Of a stretch of DNA of 64,000 nt, positions 1-12,371 are shown in pieces. How positions within the stretch are numbered: position 1 is the first letter of the stretch; each line of letters begins with the position of its first letter. The position numbers were made by a program, and so were the translations under genes. The stretch comes from Astrothelium macrocarpum (taxonomy: Eukaryota > Ascomycota > Dothideomycetes > Trypetheliales > Trypetheliaceae). The stretch spans positions 62,001 to 126,000 of the forward strand of contig JAGEMR010000055.1 in NCBI GenBank assembly GCA_021030915.1, given 5' to 3'. Under the pieces are notes generated by a model. The model was not told where the DNA came from. It searched no databases and worked only from the letters and a program-made list of their open reading frames with translations.

Positions 1-896
1 GTTCATATCCAGCACCTGAAATGTCGACGCCACCGTTCAATGCTTGGAAAACGAATTTGTGATCCCTTCTTTGCTTTGACAATTTACACTAAGTGTGTTC
101 ACATCTAGCGAGCTACAATTGGCCTGCTAAGGATAGTGTTGACGGCGGCAGAAATGAGAATAGTAGGGAAATAATAGTTTCTCACATGCACGGATCCGTA
201 AAACGCCAGAGTATTTTGTGAAAACGACATCTGGGCATTTTGGCAAGAATCGAGGCAGGGTACACACCTGCCCGTAGAAGAATGGCCCACAAGTAAGCAA
301 CTTGCATTCTTTCGCCGGTGGTGGTACTTAGTTTAGAAAAGTGAGATCTTAGGTAGCAAACCTTGTGTCAGGAGAGCTTACTCCGATGTCCTTAGCTCTC
401 AAGCCACTTTCTTGGCGTTCAAACCTGGCTACAGAGTCTGAGCCTCTTACATTAGTGGTCACGTAGGGATGAACTTAGAGGTCTGCCACATTATTGCTTT
501 GCTGGAGTTTGGCGCAGGTCTCACTTAGTATCGATTTGCCAAACCACCGTGACTTCAGCTGAATAGAGATTGAATTTGACTGACACGAGGTTCAAGTCGT
601 GTCAAACTGCCAAGATCTGATAGCTACAACTTTGCGCAGTCGAGGAGATGTCTTTGCGTGGACGCAATTCAAGAGAACAGAGGCAGAGTGAACAGTCGCA
701 TACGCACATTCTTTACACTTTACAGGACGAAAGGGCTGAACAAATGTATTCCACTAGTGTTGGCAATATCTTAGTCTCAGTACCACATGGCGCCGATGCG
801 TTCATGCTTTGAAAGGCGGTGAAATTCGGACAAAGATTCTGCCGGTCCACCAAGACAAAAGTTGGTGGAGCAGCATCTTGATATTGGAGGCCAAGC
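1..896. other. left-edge intergenic region, upstream of RRP12
   Basis: No gene is supported here. All frames are broken into pieces of about 60 codons or less, and none resembles a protein family I know. The right part must hold the RRP12 promoter and 5' leader, because the RRP12 start codon is at 897. A 7-bp perfect hairpin with a GGTTCAAG loop near 582-603 looks like a tRNA B box, but no acceptor or anticodon arm fits around it. Confidence 0.6.
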
Positions 897-3800
897 ATGT
901 TGCTCGAAGAAAAGCTTGGGAGAATTCGATCGTCACCGAAGCTTCAGAACCAACAACACGTATGTAGCATGAATCTATAATTCTTGTCGGTGTGGGAGCT
1001 AAGCGTTGCTAGACCGCCATCATCTTAAATGCGGTGGACGATACTCTTCGAGAACAGAATACGAAGCCAACTCCCACAGCTTATTTTGCTGCCCTTTTTT
1101 CGCTCCTTGGACAGCATGTGGATGCTGGCCGCACCAATGACGGAGATTTGGCTCAGGCTGTTGTGTATCTACTCGACCTTGTCGCCCCACACGTGCCTGC
1201 TCCACTGCTTCGATCAAAATTTCCACAAATTTTTACAAGCCTTGCCCCCCTTTTGAACTACGCCGACTCCGAAGCACCAATACTGAGAGCGTCGATTGGA
1301 TGTTTGGAGTCGCTGCTGGTGCACCAAGACTCGCAAGCGTGGCAACTCCCGGTTAGTCAGGCAAGTCCGCGAGGAGCAATAGCAGGGCTGTTGCAATTGG
1401 CAGTGGATCGAAGGCCAAAAGTGAGGAAACGGGCGCACGATGGATTGCTCAATGTTCTCCAGAATCCTCCTCCAAGCCCCTCCTTGGACCATCCTGCCGC
1501 AGACATGTGTGCAGAGTACGCATTAAGAAGCTTGCAAAATGTTGTTGAACCAGCCAGCAAGGACAAAATTCATCATACGCAGTGGCAAGACCAAGGCAAG
1601 ACTCCAGACCTGATTCATGCAATGCAATTAGTCCGGACGATTGCGACGGCGTCCGGCGGCTGGCCAAGCAGAAAGATCGACTCTCTTTGTGAGCTTCTGC
1701 TCAATATTGCAAGATCAAGCAATGAACATCTCACCATGACGGCTTTTGACGTTTTCGAGGTGATATTCTCTGGCATGGCAAGTGAAGAATCGTTGCCGAA
1801 ATTCCCACGTCTCCTGGAAGTCATTGAAGAGCTCCAACCATTGCGCAATGATTCCCAGCTCTTCCCGCCCTGGGTTGCTGTGCTCTCCAGAGCATATGAT
1901 GTCTCGGCCCAAATCTCTCCGGAAGATACCTTCCAGAAGCTTCCTGAGCTATTCGCCAAAGTAACGGCATTCCTTGATTCCCCTTCATACAACGTTCGCG
2001 TCTCTGCTTCTGAATGCCTGATTTCTTTGCTGCACACTTGCGTTCCGAAAACTGTTATTTTGCACCCTACAGTGTTTGACGAGAAGACATTTGACAAAAT
2101 TGCAAGGACTTTAACACGCTTGCTTAGTATCAAATACCAAGCCGCGTGGAAAGAGGTTTTCACTGTGTTCTCATCAGCATTTGAGACGCTCTGCTGGCGT
2201 TCTACTCCATCGCTCCTGCCCATTGTCAAGGGTGTAGGTGACCTGAGGACGAATGATGCATTTACTTGCAAAAGAGAAGCAGATGCTGTCTTGTCTGAAG
2301 CAATCCGGGCCATCGGTCCAGATACTGTGTTAGAAATATTACCACTGAATCTTGTGAAACCAACGCCAAGACAACAGGGAAGAGCGTGGCTCATCCCACT
2401 GATACGAGATGCAGCCCAAAACACTCGCCTATTACATTTCAAATCGGAGCTTGTGCCGTTAAGCGAAGTCATGTTTGAAAGAATATTGAGTCACGGATCA
2501 GCAGAGAGGACAATGGAGATTAAGATCTTCGAGACACTCGTCAACCAGGTTTGGTCCTGTTTCCCAGGATACTGTGACCTCCCCTTGGATCTAGTCAATG
2601 CTTTTGACCGGGATTTTGCAGAACTCCTATCAAATTTGCTCTACCAGCAAACGGAGCTGCGAGTAGCAATATGCCGTGGACTACAGAATTTGGTAGAATC
2701 AAATCAAGCAGTCCTATCGGAGAGTAACGAAGACGATCTCATGGCTCGGAAACGCGTGTCAAAGGCTGATGCAGAGAAGAACATCGATCATCTACGCGCT
2801 TTTGCCAGTAACTTGCTTGCGGTTCTCTTTAACGTTTACAATCAAACTCTACGACAATACCGTGGACCTATTTTAACATGTATCAACGCTTATCTGAGCA
2901 TTACATCCGAGCAGGAACTCATTGATACGTTGTCACGAGTAATGAAAATGTTGGAAAATTCCATTGCTGAAGAAGCTCAAAAGAATCATCTGGATAAATC
3001 ATCCTCATCCGATCCCAAAACACAACCACCATCGCACACTTTGATGGATCTCATGGTTGCGCTTTCCACACACCTTACTGGAGCTTCTCTGCCCTCTATC
3101 TTCTCTCTTGCATCGAATATCCTCACATCCAAAAGCTCCGATCCGGCATTGAAAAAGAAAGCATACAAATTTATACCTCGAATCGCATCCTCTGTCAATC
3201 TTGCATCCCTAATAACGACTTACTCGAATACACTACAGCAGCTTATGCTCGACGCAGCCCCTTATGTTTTACCACAAACGCGACGTGATCGTCTCATCGC
3301 GTTCAAAGAGATCATCCAAAGGTTACCAGACGAGGATCTATGGTTCATTGCTGCGGTTCTTCCAGAAGTCGTCCTATCAGCCAAAGAAGTTAACGAAAGA
3401 GCCAGGGAAGCGGGCTTTGATGTTCTTGTCACAATGGGTGAGCGCATGTCTGGAGGGGGTGTCGTGCAAACTTTAAAAGTGCCTGGCCTCAGTGCGCAAA
3501 ATCAATATGATATGAGCGGAAACGCAAAAACGATGGTTGATGATGATTCTCAGACAAAAGGAGTTGACCGTGGCAGAGAAGTGCCCGCATCACTTGACGA
3601 ATACATTACTATGCTCTCTGCTGGCCTTGCCGGATCGTCACCTCATACCATTGCTGCGACAATCACTTCACTCTCCCGTATCCTGTTCACATTTCATGCA
3701 AAGATTTCTCCACCGACTTTAGCAGAGCTTGTTGACACAATCTTTCTCTTCCTATCTTCGTCTCCGAATCGCGAGATTGTACGATCCACATTAGGTTTTA

Positions 3801-4822
3801 CCAAAGTTGCCATCGTCGCCCTGCCTCATGACATGATGGGTGTGCGACTTGGTACATTGATACCTGCATTGTGCAAGTGGGCTAAAGAGCAAAAGGAGAG
3901 ATTGAAGATGAAAGTGAAAGGTATTCTGGAGCGCATGGCGAGAATCTGGGGGATGGATGTTGTGGAGAACTGGACTCCAGAGGAACAAAAGAAGCTGGTC
4001 AGCAATATTCGTAAAGTTAGAGAAAGGAGGAAGAAGAGACGCGAACAAGGCAAACCGGGCGCCGAGAGCGAGAGTGAGGAAATGGATGTAGAGCAGGAGA
4101 TTAGTAGAGGAAGAAGAAAGAAGTTTGATAGCGAATTCGACGAAGCTCTCTATGGAAGCGATGATGAGGAACAGCAAAGCGACGACGAAGCGAATAAGCT
4201 GGAGCCTGGGAAAAAGCGCGGAAGGGGAAGAACGGGGCAGCAGACTTACATCCATGAGGATGAAGACGAGCCACTGGACCTGCTAGATCGGAAGTCTCTG
4301 GGGAATATTTCGACAATAAAGCCGCTCAAAACACAGCAACTACCTACGCAGAAGACAAGAGCCAAAACCGACCCGGATGGAAGACTGATACTCGGCGGCT
4401 CCGACAGTGATGTCGATGAGATGCAAACATTTGATGACTCAGGCAATGTAGAAGAGAAATTAAACGAAGGCGAGGGTTCCCTTGAGGCAGGCATCAATGC
4501 GTATGTCTCGGCTATCCGAGGGAAAGATGCCGGCCAGAGGGGACAAAAGGGCAAGTTGAAGTTTAAGCAAAGGGGTGGCGAAGAGGAAGACGAGATGGAT
4601 GTTGATGTTGACGAGCTTGCGGTTGAGCGGAAACAGAAGCTTTCTACGAATGGAGACTCAGGGAAACGTGGTACAGTGGGGAGCCAAGGAAGAACGAGTG
4701 GAAAAGGGGACATTGCGAAAAGAGCCAGGCGGCCAGGACTGGGCACGACGAAAATGAAACATGGTGGGATAGGGAAAGCCAAAGGCGGCGGAGGTGGCAG
4801 GAGAAGAGGGCTCAAAGGATGA
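897..4822 (+). CDS. RRP12: Rrp12-like ribosomal RNA processing / ribosome export HEAT-repeat protein
   Basis: Two exons, 897-959 and 1013-4822, separated by a 53-nt intron (GTATGT...TAG), encode 1290 aa. The single open frame seems to begin inside the gene at a GTG. The true N-terminus comes from exon 1 (MLLEEKLGRIRSSPKLQNQ), which joins in phase to TAIILNAVDDTLREQN; that is the conserved opening of fungal Rrp12. The middle is helical HEAT-like sequence with the NUC173 region. The last ~280 residues alternate acidic and Lys/Arg-rich stretches and end in a GGGGGRRRG tail, as expected for a nucleolar RNA-associated factor. In yeast, Rrp12 binds pre-40S and pre-60S particles and assists nuclear export and rRNA maturation. 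It converges on the TMEM115-like gene. Confidence 0.95.
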
Positions 4823-5332
4823 TATTGCAAGCCGTGAGATAGATCGCTGACTATGAATTGCAGTTCATGAAACCGGCTTTAGAGACATGCAAAACACGCA
4901 TTGGGTCCTCCATAAGCTGTTAATCGATGCTTCCCATTTCGTCTTTGACACTTGATCATACGCTTTCCACCCATGTCTGTAATCATACATATCCACAAGA
5001 ACTCGCTGACTTCACAAATTAGTTTCCATAACCTTTTCACGCTGTGCAATCGACACGCTTGAGCGTTCAATAGAATCACGTCGCTAAGATGTCGTAGACG
5101 AAATACTAATATAAAAAATCTTGACCCGCCAGATATTTTCCAACAAGTCTCGACAGGATGAACCAAGCATGCTCCAGCTGGCACTACGCCAAAAGTCAAG
5201 GAGTAGCTCTATGACTGATGTAATTGACGCCCCAAACGCCACGCAAGACGGATGCAGGATCGAAAGTAGCAGGAGCACACAGCCGCCGCCGACACGCCAG
5301 CCTCTTCTCATTCCCTTCTTCCATCTCTTCAA
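4823..5332. other. convergent 3' intergenic region
   Basis: This 510-bp stretch lies between the stop codons of RRP12 (+) and the TMEM115-like gene (-). It should contain both 3' UTRs. Frames on both strands are short and unlike known proteins. I see no other element. Confidence 0.7.
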
Positions 5333-6577
5333 CTACTGCTCTTCCCCATTCGGCCTCGACTGCTCCTCCGGCGTGTACGCAGTCTCCCCCAGGCCCGCCG
5401 CCGTGACCTGGCCCTGTGGTCCCAGACTCGGCGTCTGCACACTTGGCGTCGCTCCTGGCGCCGAGCTTCTGGCTCCGTGGGCCTTTGGCGGTGCGCTTCC
5501 TCCTGGCGTGGCCAAGCCTCCTGCCTGTAATCGCTGGTCTAGTGCTTTGAGCGCTAACGCGCGACGACGCTCAGCCTCAGCACGAGAACCGCCAATACTG
5601 CGACCAGCTCGCGCAGGGTTCATGATGCTGGGCAAACCACCCTCGGCGCGGGCGGAAGCCTGCTCATTGTGGGTCTCAATGTCGGCTGGGGAGAAAGGGG
5701 TGCAGATGCGGCAGGTAACAAGGGCGTCGTAAATGAGGTCGGCGAAACGGGCAGTCGGGGTTTGGAAGGGTTCTGGGAAGAAGTGGGCGAAGGCGAAGGT
5801 GTCGCTTGCGTCGCCTCTAATGGGATTTGCAGAAGTGGAGGAGTCGGTAAGTGAAGGCGAGGTTTTGTAGAAGCGCAGGTACGTCCAAGAGGCGAAGAAG
5901 CCAAAGAGGGCAAGGACAAAGGAAGTGTGTCTACCGAGAAGGATTGCGCCTGTGAGGTAGGAGAGCAGGTGGAGAGCTGGGAAATGTTTGACCCGAATGC
6001 GAATGAGGTTGCGGAAGAGGGAGACGGTGTGTTCAGGAACAAGTTGCTTGAAGGCAACGAGAAGCGCAGACTGCAAGGCAGCGGTGCCGTTTATGATTGG
6101 GTTGCTGGAAGTTTGGAGAATCAGCATGGGTGAGGGAGCGGTGTCGGAATTGGGGGCAGAGGAGGGAACATACTGATCTCTGAGAGAGGCGGCGAGGATG
6201 AAGTAGATGGCAAAACTAAGGAAATTGGGTATCACTGAGGCAACAAGCATGAACTTCGCAAACTCGGCCGAGCTCCATGCTCGTTCAAGATATCGTCCTC
6301 CAAAGAAGATGGTGACTCCGGAAAGCAACAGGCCCAGGATGTTCTGCTCCACAAAGGTAGCAGTGATCAGCACCCATGGATAGTAGAGCGAGAACTTGGG
6401 AAATATGACCAGGTAAGGCGCGCTGAGAGCATTGGCACCGTAAGTGACGGTATTGGGCTCCTCTGCGGACACAGCGAGATACGCTCGGTACCGAAGGAGG
6501 CCATTGAGGAAGGAGATGGACACAAGAGCAACGATCAGTCCGCGAGTCAGGGGAGGAACATTCAGCCGCGGAGGCAT
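5333..6577 (-). CDS. TMEM115/DUF1751 rhomboid-like integral membrane protein
   Basis: An intronless gene of 414 aa. I start it at the ATG at 6577 (MPPRLNVPPLTRG), the conserved family start. The open frame continues 50 codons upstream, but that leader is low-complexity and runs into the divergent promoter. The N-terminal half carries several hydrophobic helices, including GLIVALVSISFLNGLLRY, a segment after NILGLLLSGVTIFFGG, and FLSFAIYFILAAS. This is the rhomboid-like DUF1751 domain of TMEM115, a Golgi membrane protein linked to retrograde Golgi-to-ER traffic. The Pro/Gly/Ser-rich cytosolic tail after about residue 300 looks disordered. No rhomboid catalytic Ser-His pair is evident, so a protease role is unlikely. 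It is divergent from the Sif2-like gene. Confidence 0.85.
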   Translation of the reverse strand: MPPRLNVPPLTRGLIVALVSISFLNGLLRYRAYLAVSAEEPNTVTYGANALSAPYLVIFPKFSLYYPWVLITATFVEQNILGLLLSGVTIFFGGRYLERAWSSAEFAKFMLVASVIPNFLSFAIYFILAASLRDQYVPSSAPNSDTAPSPMLILQTSSNPIINGTAALQSALLVAFKQLVPEHTVSLFRNLIRIRVKHFPALHLLSYLTGAILLGRHTSFVLALFGFFASWTYLRFYKTSPSLTDSSTSANPIRGDASDTFAFAHFFPEPFQTPTARFADLIYDALVTCRICTPFSPADIETHNEQASARAEGGLPSIMNPARAGRSIGGSRAEAERRRALALKALDQRLQAGGLATPGGSAPPKAHGARSSAPGATPSVQTPSLGPQGQVTAAGLGETAYTPEEQSRPNGEEQ

Positions 6578-6851
6578 GACGGGGCTCGAGGGCGAAGAAG
6601 AGCTACAGCGTGGACAGCTGGGTTGGGACTGACACGAGACATGAAGCCATTCGCGTGCTGCATCAGCCACAACTTGATTACTGTATCTAAGTAGGCCTGC
6701 CCGCGTGGCTTGACGTGCATCCCTCATCTACAGCAGGCCGAGCGCAGCCGTACACCACCACATCTCCAATCACAGTGCTGCCGTAATAAGCATTGCTTGT
6801 CGTTTCCATGCCAGTTTCTCCGTCAACCTCGCCCGCACCAGACCATGCACC
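6578..6851. promoter_or_regulatory. divergent promoter of TMEM115-like and Sif2/TBL1-like genes
   Basis: 274 bp separate the two start codons, so both 5' leaders and promoters must lie here. I see no clear TATA box or repeated operator. Confidence 0.6.
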
Positions 6852-9064
6852 ATGACCACCCTGGCTTTGGAGTCAGATCACCTCAATTATCTGATATGGC
6901 GGTACATCGTTGACCCCATTCACTGCCCTGCCACTCATGAATGCTAATCCTCGCCCAGATACCTTCAAGAATCCGGTCCACGTGCGTGCCAGACATTGCT
7001 TTCACCTCTTTGTTTGTGCCCGGTCACTGATGTTTGCCAGGTTTCCGAAAGGCAGCTGACCAACTCCGACGAGACTGGGAACTCAATCCAGACGACCTCC
7101 CCTTCGCGCCTTCTGTCCGACCCGGAGACCTCATACGGCTTGTGCTCGATGGCCTTCATCATGATGAAATCGTGACGAGCGTTGTACAAGCTCGAATTCG
7201 CTCGAGTGAGCAAGCCGCCCGGTGTCTCGACGCTACATGTGCCGAGCGAAAATACAAATTCATATTTCAGCCCAGCTTTCGCGAACTGTCAATCAGAAAT
7301 GCACCGCATATTACAAGGCACTCTGAAGATAGGGACAGGGTGGAGTCGCCGGTGAAGAGAGCAATCAATGGTGCTTCTGCGGATGGGCCGGGAAGACCTC
7401 CAGCGCCGAAACGGGCTAGGAAGAGCACTGCAGCCGAGTTGAAGGAACGGGAAAGCGTCGCTACTGCCAACGGCGTCTTGCATACCGACACGGAAACCCC
7501 AACGCGACCAAATGAGGACGAGTCCATGCTTGACGATGGACCGGTACTACCCGTCTCAACCCTCGAGAAAGGGGTCAGCGACGAAGCTCAGACTGAACTA
7601 GAGAAATATATCCCGCCAATAGAGCTGACTGCTATCGAACGCGAGGTCTCCGGGCTCAATTCTGTAATTATACACTCCAAGTGGTCGCCAAACAGCGCTG
7701 CAGATTTGTTGTATGTGGGCGGAGACCATACGGCGCATCTCTGGCACTTTCCTCTCAGAGGCAGCATGGATGACATCGAAGAGGTCCGCTTCGATATCCC
7801 TGTGGAAGGACCGTACATCATCACCTCATATCTGTGGGATCATCGAGGCGAGGAGTTGCTCCTAAGTTATGACAGTAATGATCGGACCGGACAGTTTGGC
7901 CTCATCTCTTTCAATCGTGATACCTCCAAGGCAGAGCTGGAGAACTGGGATCACCATGTCTCTAGGTGTTTGGCCTTGCGTCAGAATCCCATCACTCATA
8001 TGGTCATGGCTTTCTCATCCACATTCGACGATCAGGATAATACGAACGGGTCGGGTTGCGTTCAAATTTGGCACGAGAACTTCTGGCTACACAATGCGCC
8101 TGTCGCGATCAATAGCTATTCCGAACTCGTGCGCAACGGAGATTGGATTGATCACACACTATTTGCTGTCTCATGCGGACAGAATGTCGAGCTCTGCATG
8201 TGCTTACCTCGTGACTGGAACCAGACCCATGCACCGAGCGTGAGCGATTTACGATCTGCTTCCGATCTTCAAGTGAGACGGATAAAATCGAATCTGTTGG
8301 ATCTGGCGTATGCCTGGGATATAGTCCGATACGTGCCGGAGACCAGTAAGATTATTTGCGTTTCCACTGAGTTTATGGCTGTGGCATGGGCAGATGTCAG
8401 AACGTACGAGACACAATCTCTGCTGTGGAACCGGGAAAGAGACGGTCAGATAAATTGTGTGGGCGTTCAAAATGGTCGAACCCTAACAGCAACGAGCACA
8501 GCAGATCTCCAACAAGATAATGTCACAAACGTCGCTGTTGCAGCGCTCAATGAGCGTTGCGCATTTGCCATTCTCACAGATGCAGGCAAAATTTTTGTCT
8601 ATGATGCGAACACGTTCACGACGTCTTTGAAAGAGAAAGGAGATTGGATTGCTTCTGCCGTGCGTCAACATGACATAGGTCCATTTCCTGCACTGACCGC
8701 TGCGTTTTCACACAATGGTCGATTCCTCGCCATCGGGAGCCTTGAGAAGGTCTACATTTACGACCTGAGTCTGGATGGGGAAAGAGGGAGAGAATATGTG
8801 GCAATGTGGACGGGCGATCCGCAGGTTCCGGCTAATGGGCACGAGGACGACCGGAATGGTTTCCACTCTGCTGGCAAGGATGAGGAGCAGAACGAACACT
8901 GCCTGGGTTGGAACAAAGATGACACGCGGCTGGTGTATGCAATGGATAGAAGGGTAAGCACCACAGTAATACTCACAGATACGTCGGGATCTAACATAGG
9001 ATAGATTGCTCTGTTCGACATTTTGGAGTTAGACGGCGGCGGCAATGCTCGCGCGGATTTATGA
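6852..9064 (+). CDS. LisH and WD40-repeat protein of the Sif2/TBL1 type
   Basis: Four exons: 6852-6901, 6959-6975, 7041-8953 and 9005-9064; 679 aa. The N-terminal LisH motif (DHLNYLIWRYLQESGFRKA) appears only after removing two introns around a 17-nt microexon. The first intron is GTACAT...CAG. The second uses GTCCAC, or alternatively GTGCGT six bases later, which would add Pro-Arg in frame. The last intron (GTAAGC...TAG) joins MDRR to IALFDI. After a basic, probably nuclear linker (APKRARKS) come WD-type repeats from about residue 210. In yeast, Sif2 is the WD40 subunit of the Set3 histone deacetylase complex, and TBL1 plays the matching role in animal NCoR/SMRT. The family assignment rests on LisH plus WD40 and on the sequence around LPFAP. 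Orthology to Sif2 is inferred. Confidence 0.82.
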
Positions 9065-9687
9065 AACTTCGTGAGATTTTACCTTCTTTCATGTCGAAGC
9101 CAAGTGGATTACCGCTTGGTCTACTGTCTTCCTTTTCTTTCTGTTTTTGTTCCAAGTATACCCCCAATGTTGCAATTCCATGGCATGTACTGTAGTAGAA
9201 GGGGCCTGACAGTAGCATACAAGCATTTTAGTTCAAGTACGCCCGATAGCGAGTAGGTACTCATTAACTCTCAACGGACACACGACAGATGCACGCCAGA
9301 CTGAGGCCAGACTGACGCCAGACTGACGCCAAGCAGAGAGGGCTGATGGTGTCGTTCATCGCGGTTGAACATTTGCCCGTCCGCCGTCACCCGAGCCCCG
9401 CCATCTCACACGTCGAGTCGAGCCGGCCTGGATACTGTCACTCTAACTAAGGTACCTAGCTCACAGAGCACCCCATCCCGTCCATTCCGCCTTAACTACC
9501 GAAACAGCAGCTTGTGGCCCTGGAGCTATGCTGCCAGAGCCACATGGCTCTCCACATGCATTGTGGGGTTCATCTTGCTGGATGTAGAAAATGTCGTAGA
9601 CTGCCGTTATGCTAAGTGCTTCTCTGTTTCCCATCTCCTGATTTGCTTTTCCTGACTTGCTTTTCCCTGTCCTTTCATTGTATCGCC
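9065..9687. other. intergenic region with 11-bp tandem repeat, upstream of the monooxygenase
   Basis: This 623-bp region holds the 3' end of the Sif2-like gene and the promoter of the monooxygenase. It contains three tandem copies of GCCAGACTGA(C/G) at 9295-9327 and a CTAACTAAGGTACCT motif at 9443-9457. The same motif recurs in the Pxa2/dynactin promoter at 43231. There is no gene. Confidence 0.6.
9295..9330. repeat. 11-bp tandem repeat (GCCAGACTGAC), about 3.3 copies
   Basis: GCCAGACTGAG is followed directly by two copies of GCCAGACTGAC and a partial GCC. It lies about 360 bp upstream of the monooxygenase start. Confidence 0.9.
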
Positions 9688-11745
9688 ATGTCAGCTATTC
9701 CAAATATTCCAGAGAGCGTTGCCCATGTTGCGACTACAAGCATCAACGAAGCGGACGCCGATGGCAGCAAGAATGTGAAAGAGAATGGCATTTCTCATCA
9801 GCAGGGCGCTGCTCAGACTGGTACGGTCTCGCTTAATGCTGAATCGCAAATGAGTTCTACTCCTTTGAAACGTGCTTGGAAGCTCCGTGATGTGCCTGTT
9901 GAGAACCACCGTCCTATCAAGGTCATTGTTATCGGAGCTGGATTTTCTGGCATCTATTGCGGTATCAGAATACCGGAGAAGATTAGGAATTGCGAACTGG
10001 CTATTTACGAGAAGAACGCAGGATATGGAGGAGCGTGGTATGAGAACAGATATCCTGGCTGCGCCTGTGACGTCCCCTGTAAGTAATACTGCCGCTTCAG
10101 TCCTCTTGCAGGGCAGAACTGACATCATTGGTCCAAAGCACACTCATATCAGTATTCTTTCGACCCTAATCCTGCCTGGTCATCTCTGTATTCGCCTGCT
10201 CGAGAGATTCGAGCCTATCTCGATCACATTGCGCGTAAATATGGTGTCGACCGCTTCACCCGGTTTCGCCACGAAATTGTGAACTGTGTATTTGATAAGG
10301 ATGAGGGCAAATGGCACGTTAGAGTCAGAGATCTCACGGATAACCATGAGATTGAAGACGTCGCAGATGTGCTTGTCAGCGGAAGAGGTAATCTGAACAA
10401 TATTAGCTGGCCAAGAATTGAAGGCCTCGATGATTTTAAAGGAGAACGAATGCATTCTGCGAAATGGAATGAGAAATACGATTTCACAGACAAGAGGATA
10501 GGAGTTATTGGATCTGGTAGTAGTGCAATCCAAATTATTCCCAATCTCCAACGGGTGCCGGGTGCCCAGCTTTCTTGCTTCATACGAAGCCCAACTTGGA
10601 TATCCCCACCTTTTTCGGAGCATCTTTTCACTAGCCTCGGCCTTACAGATTTTAATATTCCCCCATCTCGAATACAGCAATTTTTAGATAATCCTCAGAA
10701 CTACCATGAGTTCCGCCTTCTAATTGAGGAAGACGGCAACAACATCCATGGCGTCACCATCAAAAACACACCCATACAACTTGAAGGCCAAAGACTTTTT
10801 GAGAAAACAATGCGCGAGCGCCTCAACACCAAACCCGAAATCTACGACAAGCTTCTTCCCTCCTTTGCCCCCGGTTGTAGACGCCTGACACCCGGGCCTG
10901 GCTTTCTTGAAGCCCTATGCCAAAGCAACGTCGATTTTGTCTCAACTCCCATATCGCATATAGAACCGAGCGGTATCCGCACGTCGGATGGTAAGCTGCA
11001 CGAAATCGACACGCTGGTCTGCGCTACAGGCTTTCATGTCTCTTCGCCACCGCCTTTTCCTGTCACTGGGCTCAACGGCAAAACTATCAAGCAGCACTGG
11101 AGTAGACGCGCGTCCACATACCTATCACTAACGACGGATGATTTTCCGAACCACTTCCTCATGCTTGGTCCCAATGCTGCCATCGGGTCCGGCTCACTGA
11201 CCATGATGATTGAAAGCGTGGGCGACTACATTGTCAAGTGTATACGCAAGCTACAAAAGGAGGATATTAAAAGCATGTGCATCAAAAGAGAGCGTGTGGA
11301 AGACTTTCTTGAGTATACCGATCGCTATTTCGAAAACACGGTATTTCAGGACGAATGTCGAAGTTGGTACAAGACGCGGATCGAAGATGACGGAGAGAAT
11401 GGTGAGAAGGTAGTGAGGAATGTGATTTCGGGTCTGTGGCCGGGCAGCACGCTACACTGTATTGAGGCACTACGTAGTCCACGATGGGAGGATTACAATT
11501 ATGAATACCTCCCCGAACCAGACGAAGGCGGTCCGGACGGTATTGATGATGAACCTATTGCGGGAGGGAGGAAGAAGAAAAGAAGCAATGCAATGGGTTG
11601 GTTGGGGAATGGCTGGAGTCAGAACCAATTGGATCAAAAACATATGGCTTGGTATCTGGAGCCAAAATTTTTGGATCCGACGAAGCCATCAGCACCGAGG
11701 CCAGAGGAGAATCCTGAATATACGGTGAGAGCATTTTCACATTAG
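9688..11745 (+). CDS. FAD/NADPH-dependent Baeyer-Villiger-type monooxygenase
   Basis: Two exons, 9688-10078 and 10139-11745, with a 60-nt intron (GTAAGT...AAG); 665 aa. The junction restores the conserved RYPGCACDVPS motif followed by HSYQYSFDPNP. The Rossmann FAD site GAGFSGI is at residues 83-89. The class I BVMO fingerprint FxGxxxHxxxW is present as FKGERMHSAKW at about 230-240. The second Rossmann site is GSGSSAIQ. Such enzymes insert oxygen next to ketones and are common in fungal secondary metabolism (StcW-type) and in ketone breakdown. There is a disordered N-terminal extension of about 75 aa. No polyketide or terpene synthase lies nearby, so the substrate cannot be inferred. Confidence 0.9.
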
Positions 11746-12371
11746 AGAAGGCCTTGGCCCAACTCATATCCAATGGAAATTTTGACAACTTAGTAAGCTT
11801 ATATTATGTGAGGGAATAGGTACCGAGATAATCATAGAAGGCCTAGTCTTTTGCGTGATCGGGCATGTGCTCCTTTTTCCATTGAATTGATAAATAGACA
11901 GCTGACCTTGAGCGTTCTTTGGTTCATTCCAACATGGAGACAGTAAATTCGACGAGGAGCTGAACATCCTAGGAACTCTAGAATACGAATACACGCATTG
12001 AAGTCTTGCCAGCTACTCCAAACAATATTTTTAAATCCTGAGTTTCGACAAGTCGACTGGGCTCTAATTGGATGGGCACCTTTAGAGCGCTGTCTTATTC
12101 GGTATACCTATGCTCCGTGTATGTAGCATCTAATGTCTGCCCTTCGGAATCTTTTGCCTTTCTATGTCAGACCTGATGGATTGAAGGCGTAAAGCGGCAA
12201 GATGTGTGCTGTTCTGCTGCTGTGGGTGCTTAACAGATTATCCATGTCCTGTGCATGCTCTGAGGGCGTGATAGCGGAATATTCTTAATTTCGTAAGACA
12301 AATGATTTTGGTATCGAAAGAGACGAACGGAGAACAAACCAAGTTTCCGCACCCGTTCCTCGATGATACTC
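11746..12371. other. convergent intergenic region
   Basis: 626 bp between the stop codons of the monooxygenase (+) and HMG-CoA lyase (-). It contains AT-rich 3' flanks only; no gene or repeat is seen. Confidence 0.65.

Noticed and set aside
582..603. Hairpin with GGTTCAAG loop resembling a tRNA T-arm
   Set aside because: The stem spacing is wrong for a T-arm, and no acceptor stem, A box or anticodon arm can be drawn upstream.
713..898. Minus-strand 61-codon frame overlapping the RRP12 start (MLGLQYQDAAPPTF...)
   Set aside because: It overlaps the RRP12 start codon, shows no recognised family and has no clear partner exon. Frames of this size are common by chance here.
1615..2472. 285-codon minus-strand frame inside RRP12
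   Set aside because: It is antisense to clearly conserved coding sequence and its composition is that of a codon shadow.
4246..4830. 194-codon minus-strand frame, Pro/Ser/Phe-rich
   Set aside because: It is the shadow of the acidic/basic RRP12 tail; the low complexity explains the lack of stops.
6578..6727. 50-codon N-terminal extension of the TMEM115-like protein
   Set aside because: It is low-complexity, starts before the family start MPPRLNVPPLTRG, and would consume over half of the divergent promoter.
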